Assembly (NCBI GenBank): GCA_001179505.1
Contig: CDMY01000488.1
Location: forward strand, 286,744-347,711
Length of the DNA: 60,968 nt
Source: Vitrella brassicaformis
Taxonomy: Eukaryota; Sar; Vitrellaceae
Reading direction: 5' to 3'
Below are positions 57,960 through 60,968 of this stretch, piece by piece. The notes below the pieces were generated by a model. It worked only from the letters and a program-made list of their open reading frames with translations, was not told where the DNA came from and made no database searches. Every line of letters starts with the position of its first letter. Within the stretch, counting starts at the first letter, position 1. A program made the translations under genes and the position numbers.

Positions 57960-60900
57960 ATGGGTCTGCAGATGGGCGGGCAAGAGCATCGCAGCGACAC
58001 GAGCAGCCCCGTGTACCACATGGCCCACACATCCTCGCCCAAGTCGTCGGCCTCCCGCCCCTCCACCCACTCCCCTCTCCCCCCCAGCCGCAGACCCGCA
58101 TCCATCGCATGGCTCAAGTGGGGCGGTCTCGTCGCCTCATGCGCCGTCATCTCCCTCTTTCTCACCTCTCAGCTGCTCTCCTTCCGCTCTTGTGGCGACC
58201 CCTGTGACGAAGACACTGAGGCAGAGGAGGCGCCGGACTGGTGGTCGAGGCTTGGCCAGGGGGAGTGGGGCGGCACATGGGGATGGAACCCATGGGGACC
58301 CAGGCGGGCGTTTCCATGGAAGGGCTATCCGCCAGTGGAGGAGCCGCCACCGGCCGAATTTGCCGCCGCTGTGAGTGGTGCTGAAGGGGCGCCCGTGACG
58401 ACTTTCCCGACTGAATTCGACGAGAAGAAGCCATGGCGGTTTGCTCTCTGGAACTTGGGAGCGACTGAGATGGATGACTTGGTCGAGAGGCAGAAGGCCT
58501 CCATTCTCGCTATATATGAACAGGTAGGGGACGAAAGGCAGGGCTTACAGGCCTTCTGATGAGATCGCTGTGCTGTCTTGTCTTGTGTTGTGTGCAGGTG
58601 CTAGGTCCGTATAGGAACGGTTATGCTGCTTTAGTTGGGTTGGCTGACCATGAGAACAAAGGCGACTCGGCTATCAACTACGGAGAGTACCTCATACTCC
58701 AGGTCGGCACCAGCGAACGACAAACCACACGCCCATTGTCCTCTGACCCATCTCGCTCCGTCTCTCTCTCTCTCTCCTTCTGTGTGTGTGTGTGTGTGTG
58801 TGCGTGTGATGGATCGGCCAGCACTTCAACATAACGAGTGTCTATCACTGCAGCACCGGCGGGCTGGGCCCCTGCGACATGGACCAGATGGAGAGCGCCG
58901 TCCGCAGCGCTCCCAAGAACCTGGTCATCCTCTGCCACGGTGGAGGCAACTTTGGCGACATCTGGCGGCAGGACCCAGAGGTACACACACTCACCCACTC
59001 ACTCACTCACTCACTCACGAGCGCACCCAACACACACGCGACACGCGCACTGCCACGCCAGGCGTGATGTGACGTCCTGGTGTGTCTGTCTGTGCTGCTG
59101 CTATCAGTTGCGTGAGAGGGTTGTCGCCCGTTTCCTGGACTACGAGATCGTCGTCTTCCCTCAGAGCATCGCATTCACTGATGATGTAAGTCGACCTCCC
59201 ACCCCAGCCCGCCCCTCCTCTCTGAACACAGACACTCGACTCTGTCTGTGTCTTTGTCTGTCGTGTGTCGATCCATCGATCAGCGTCAGCGATTGGCGCA
59301 TGCCCGCCGTATGCGTCACCGCAGGATCACCTACCTCGTCCGCGACCACGCCTCGTACAAGTTCCTTGTCGACCCCGACAACGGCTTCCAATTCAAGAAG
59401 GCGATCCTGTGCCCCGACTCAGCTTTCATGATCGGCTCAAAGAGGCCGGGGTGGCCGAAGGACATTGACATCTTGTGGGTGCACCGGGGGGACCCCGAGC
59501 GGACCGACATCGCCATCCCCAAGGCGCCCGAGGGTGTGGTGATGGTGTCGGAGGACTGGCTCAACTACAAGAAGCTGTCCAAGGCAAACACCGTCAGCTG
59601 GCAGAAATTCCAGCTCAACTTTTTCATGGACAAGTTCTCACACATGAGGGTCGACAGGGCCTTCTCGTTCCTTGCCAGAGCCAAGGTGCGGGAGGGAGGA
59701 ATGGGGATGGCCGGCTGGCTGTAAATGCGCATGTGGTGTGTGATGGTGTGTGACGCGTGTGTGTGTGTGCATCAGATTGTGGTGACGGAGCGGCTTCACG
59801 GTCACATTCTCTCGACCATGCTCGACACACCACACGTCGTCCTCGACAACAACTACGGGTGCGTACACATCAAACGACCCCCAGCATGCTCATCTGATGA
59901 GCCCACTCCTTCTGTTTGTTCGTTTGTTCGTTCTTCCGTGCAGCAAGATAAGGCACTACCGCGAGACGTGGACGGCCGGCCTCCGAGACGTCCTGGTCGC
60001 CAACAGCACGGACAGCGCCCTCCAAAGCGCCCTCGTCCTGCTGAACCGGTACCAGCAGGACGAGAAGTCTCCCAAGGGCGGCCGCAACTCGTCGCCCTCA
60101 GACTTCATTGTCAAGACGGGCAACCAGATGACGACCAAAAGGATGACCGTGCCCGGCAAAGGCAAGCCCACCCCCAAGAGGCCCCGGCCTTCACGCCAGT
60201 CGCCAGCCGGGCCCCAAGGAGATGGAGAGAGTCTGCGCGAGACGGCGGAGAGCCACATACGGCGGGAAGAGGAGGCGAAGGCCAAGAGGACGGCGGCAGC
60301 TGTGGAGAAGAGGAAGGCCGACGCTAAGTTCCGCGAGTGGCATCCTTTGCACATCTGCATGGCGGTGGACGGGGACGGCATCGAGCAGCTGCCGACTGTC
60401 CTCAACTCCATCCACAAGAGCAACGCCGACGACTTTGCGGCCGTGCACGTTCTCCACCGCGATGTCGACTCGGCAAAGAGGGGGATGGTCAACGCGCTGA
60501 TCGACCGCTTTGAGGCCAATGGTAGGAGGCACATGGTCCTCGAGTGGGTCCGTGTGCCTGATCACTTCGCCCACTTTGACTCTTACAAGCAGCCGCACGA
60601 CATGCCCCATCTGAGCAAATCGCAGGCCACCATGTGGCGGCTGTTCACCCCCACCATGCTGCCCTTCCAGGACCGGCTGATCTTCCTCGACCTGGACGTC
60701 ATTGTGGACGGCCGGCTGCGGCCGCTGTGGGACCTCCCGCCGCAGCAGCACTGCGGCATATGGGCGCGGAGCTCCAAGACGCCCAAGGTCATCAACGACT
60801 GGCTGAACGACACGGGCAGCTTCCCAGCGCTCAACTACACGGCTTCCCGATCGTTCAATGCGGGCGTGTTGGTGATGGATCTGTCGTGGCTGCGGGGCAA

Positions 60901-60968
60901 CCATTTCGAGCCCTTTGCGAAGCGCTACATCAACGAGTACGGCGTGAACGACCAGATCATTCTCAACT
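57960..60968 (+). CDS. Polysaccharide pyruvyl transferase / GT8 glycosyltransferase fusion, partial at right edge
   Basis: Type II membrane protein: a Ser/Pro/His cytosolic start, one span (WGGLVASCAVISLFLTSQLL, about 58125-58185), then two catalytic domains facing the Golgi lumen. The first is a pyruvyl-transferase (ExoV/WcaK-like) domain: GDSAINYGEYLIL, VILCHGGGNFGDIW, YEIVVFPQSIAFTDD, ITYLVRDHASYKFL, and VVTERLHGHILSTMLDTPHV. It would transfer pyruvate ketals onto sugars. After a basic linker (about 60090-60330) a GT8-like domain begins: HICMAVDGDGIEQLPTVLNS, DRLIFLDLDVIVDGRLRPLW with a DxD metal site (DLDVIVD), and FNAGVLVMDLSWLRG, cut at the window end. Start is ATG 57960, or ATG 57972 if 57894-57971 is an intron. 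Likely acts in cell-wall or extracellular polysaccharide synthesis. Confidence 0.85.

Overview
The window is nuclear DNA from a eukaryotic alga, most likely an alveolate and plausibly a chromerid such as Vitrella; this identification is inference. The genes are broken by many short GT-AG introns. One gene is a callose-synthase-type glucan synthase, another is a multi-AP2 regulator, one protein carries a leader of the secondary-plastid type, and the introns are full of TG/CA, GACA, CATC and GGGA microsatellites. I saw no CRISPR array, insertion sequence or operon, and recognised no tRNA or rRNA gene. Two 300-base N blocks (20812-21111 and 34346-34645) are assembly gaps.

Layout, left to right: a 1,3-beta-glucan synthase (minus, cut by the left edge); a prominin-like five-pass membrane protein (plus); two minus-strand IQ-motif genes that share a duplicated cassette, with a relic of a family 3 glycosidase between them; an acidic disordered protein (plus); a gap; a BTB-TLDc protein (minus) diverging from a large F-box-like protein (plus); an AP2 regulator (minus) diverging from an amino acid transporter (plus); a gene-poor stretch of about 3 kb with the second gap and a truncated ankyrin-gene copy; a LYR-TPR protein (minus); an ankyrin protein (minus) diverging from a thioredoxin-PUB protein (plus); a secreted unknown (plus); a short-chain dehydrogenase and TRAPPC4 (both minus), the latter diverging from a plastid DUF3119 protein (plus); three unknown proteins; a KP-rich protein (minus); and a pyruvyl-transferase/GT8 fusion (plus, cut by the right edge).

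The genes are mostly unrelated housekeeping, trafficking, cell-wall and regulatory functions, so this is an ordinary chromosome segment rather than a pathway cluster. The main organising feature is that 16 of the 21 genes form eight head-to-head pairs. An 8-base element, TGCGAGCT, lies in six of the eight shared promoters, a one-mismatch copy in a seventh, and single copies lie upstream of two further genes. This looks like a core promoter element and is the most interesting observation here.

Gene spans below run from start to stop codon across introns. Exon boundaries were derived by eye from reading frame and GT-AG sites. Several protein architectures (LYR-TPR, thioredoxin-PUB, pyruvyl transferase-GT8, and AP2 with a duplicated unknown domain) are uncommon.
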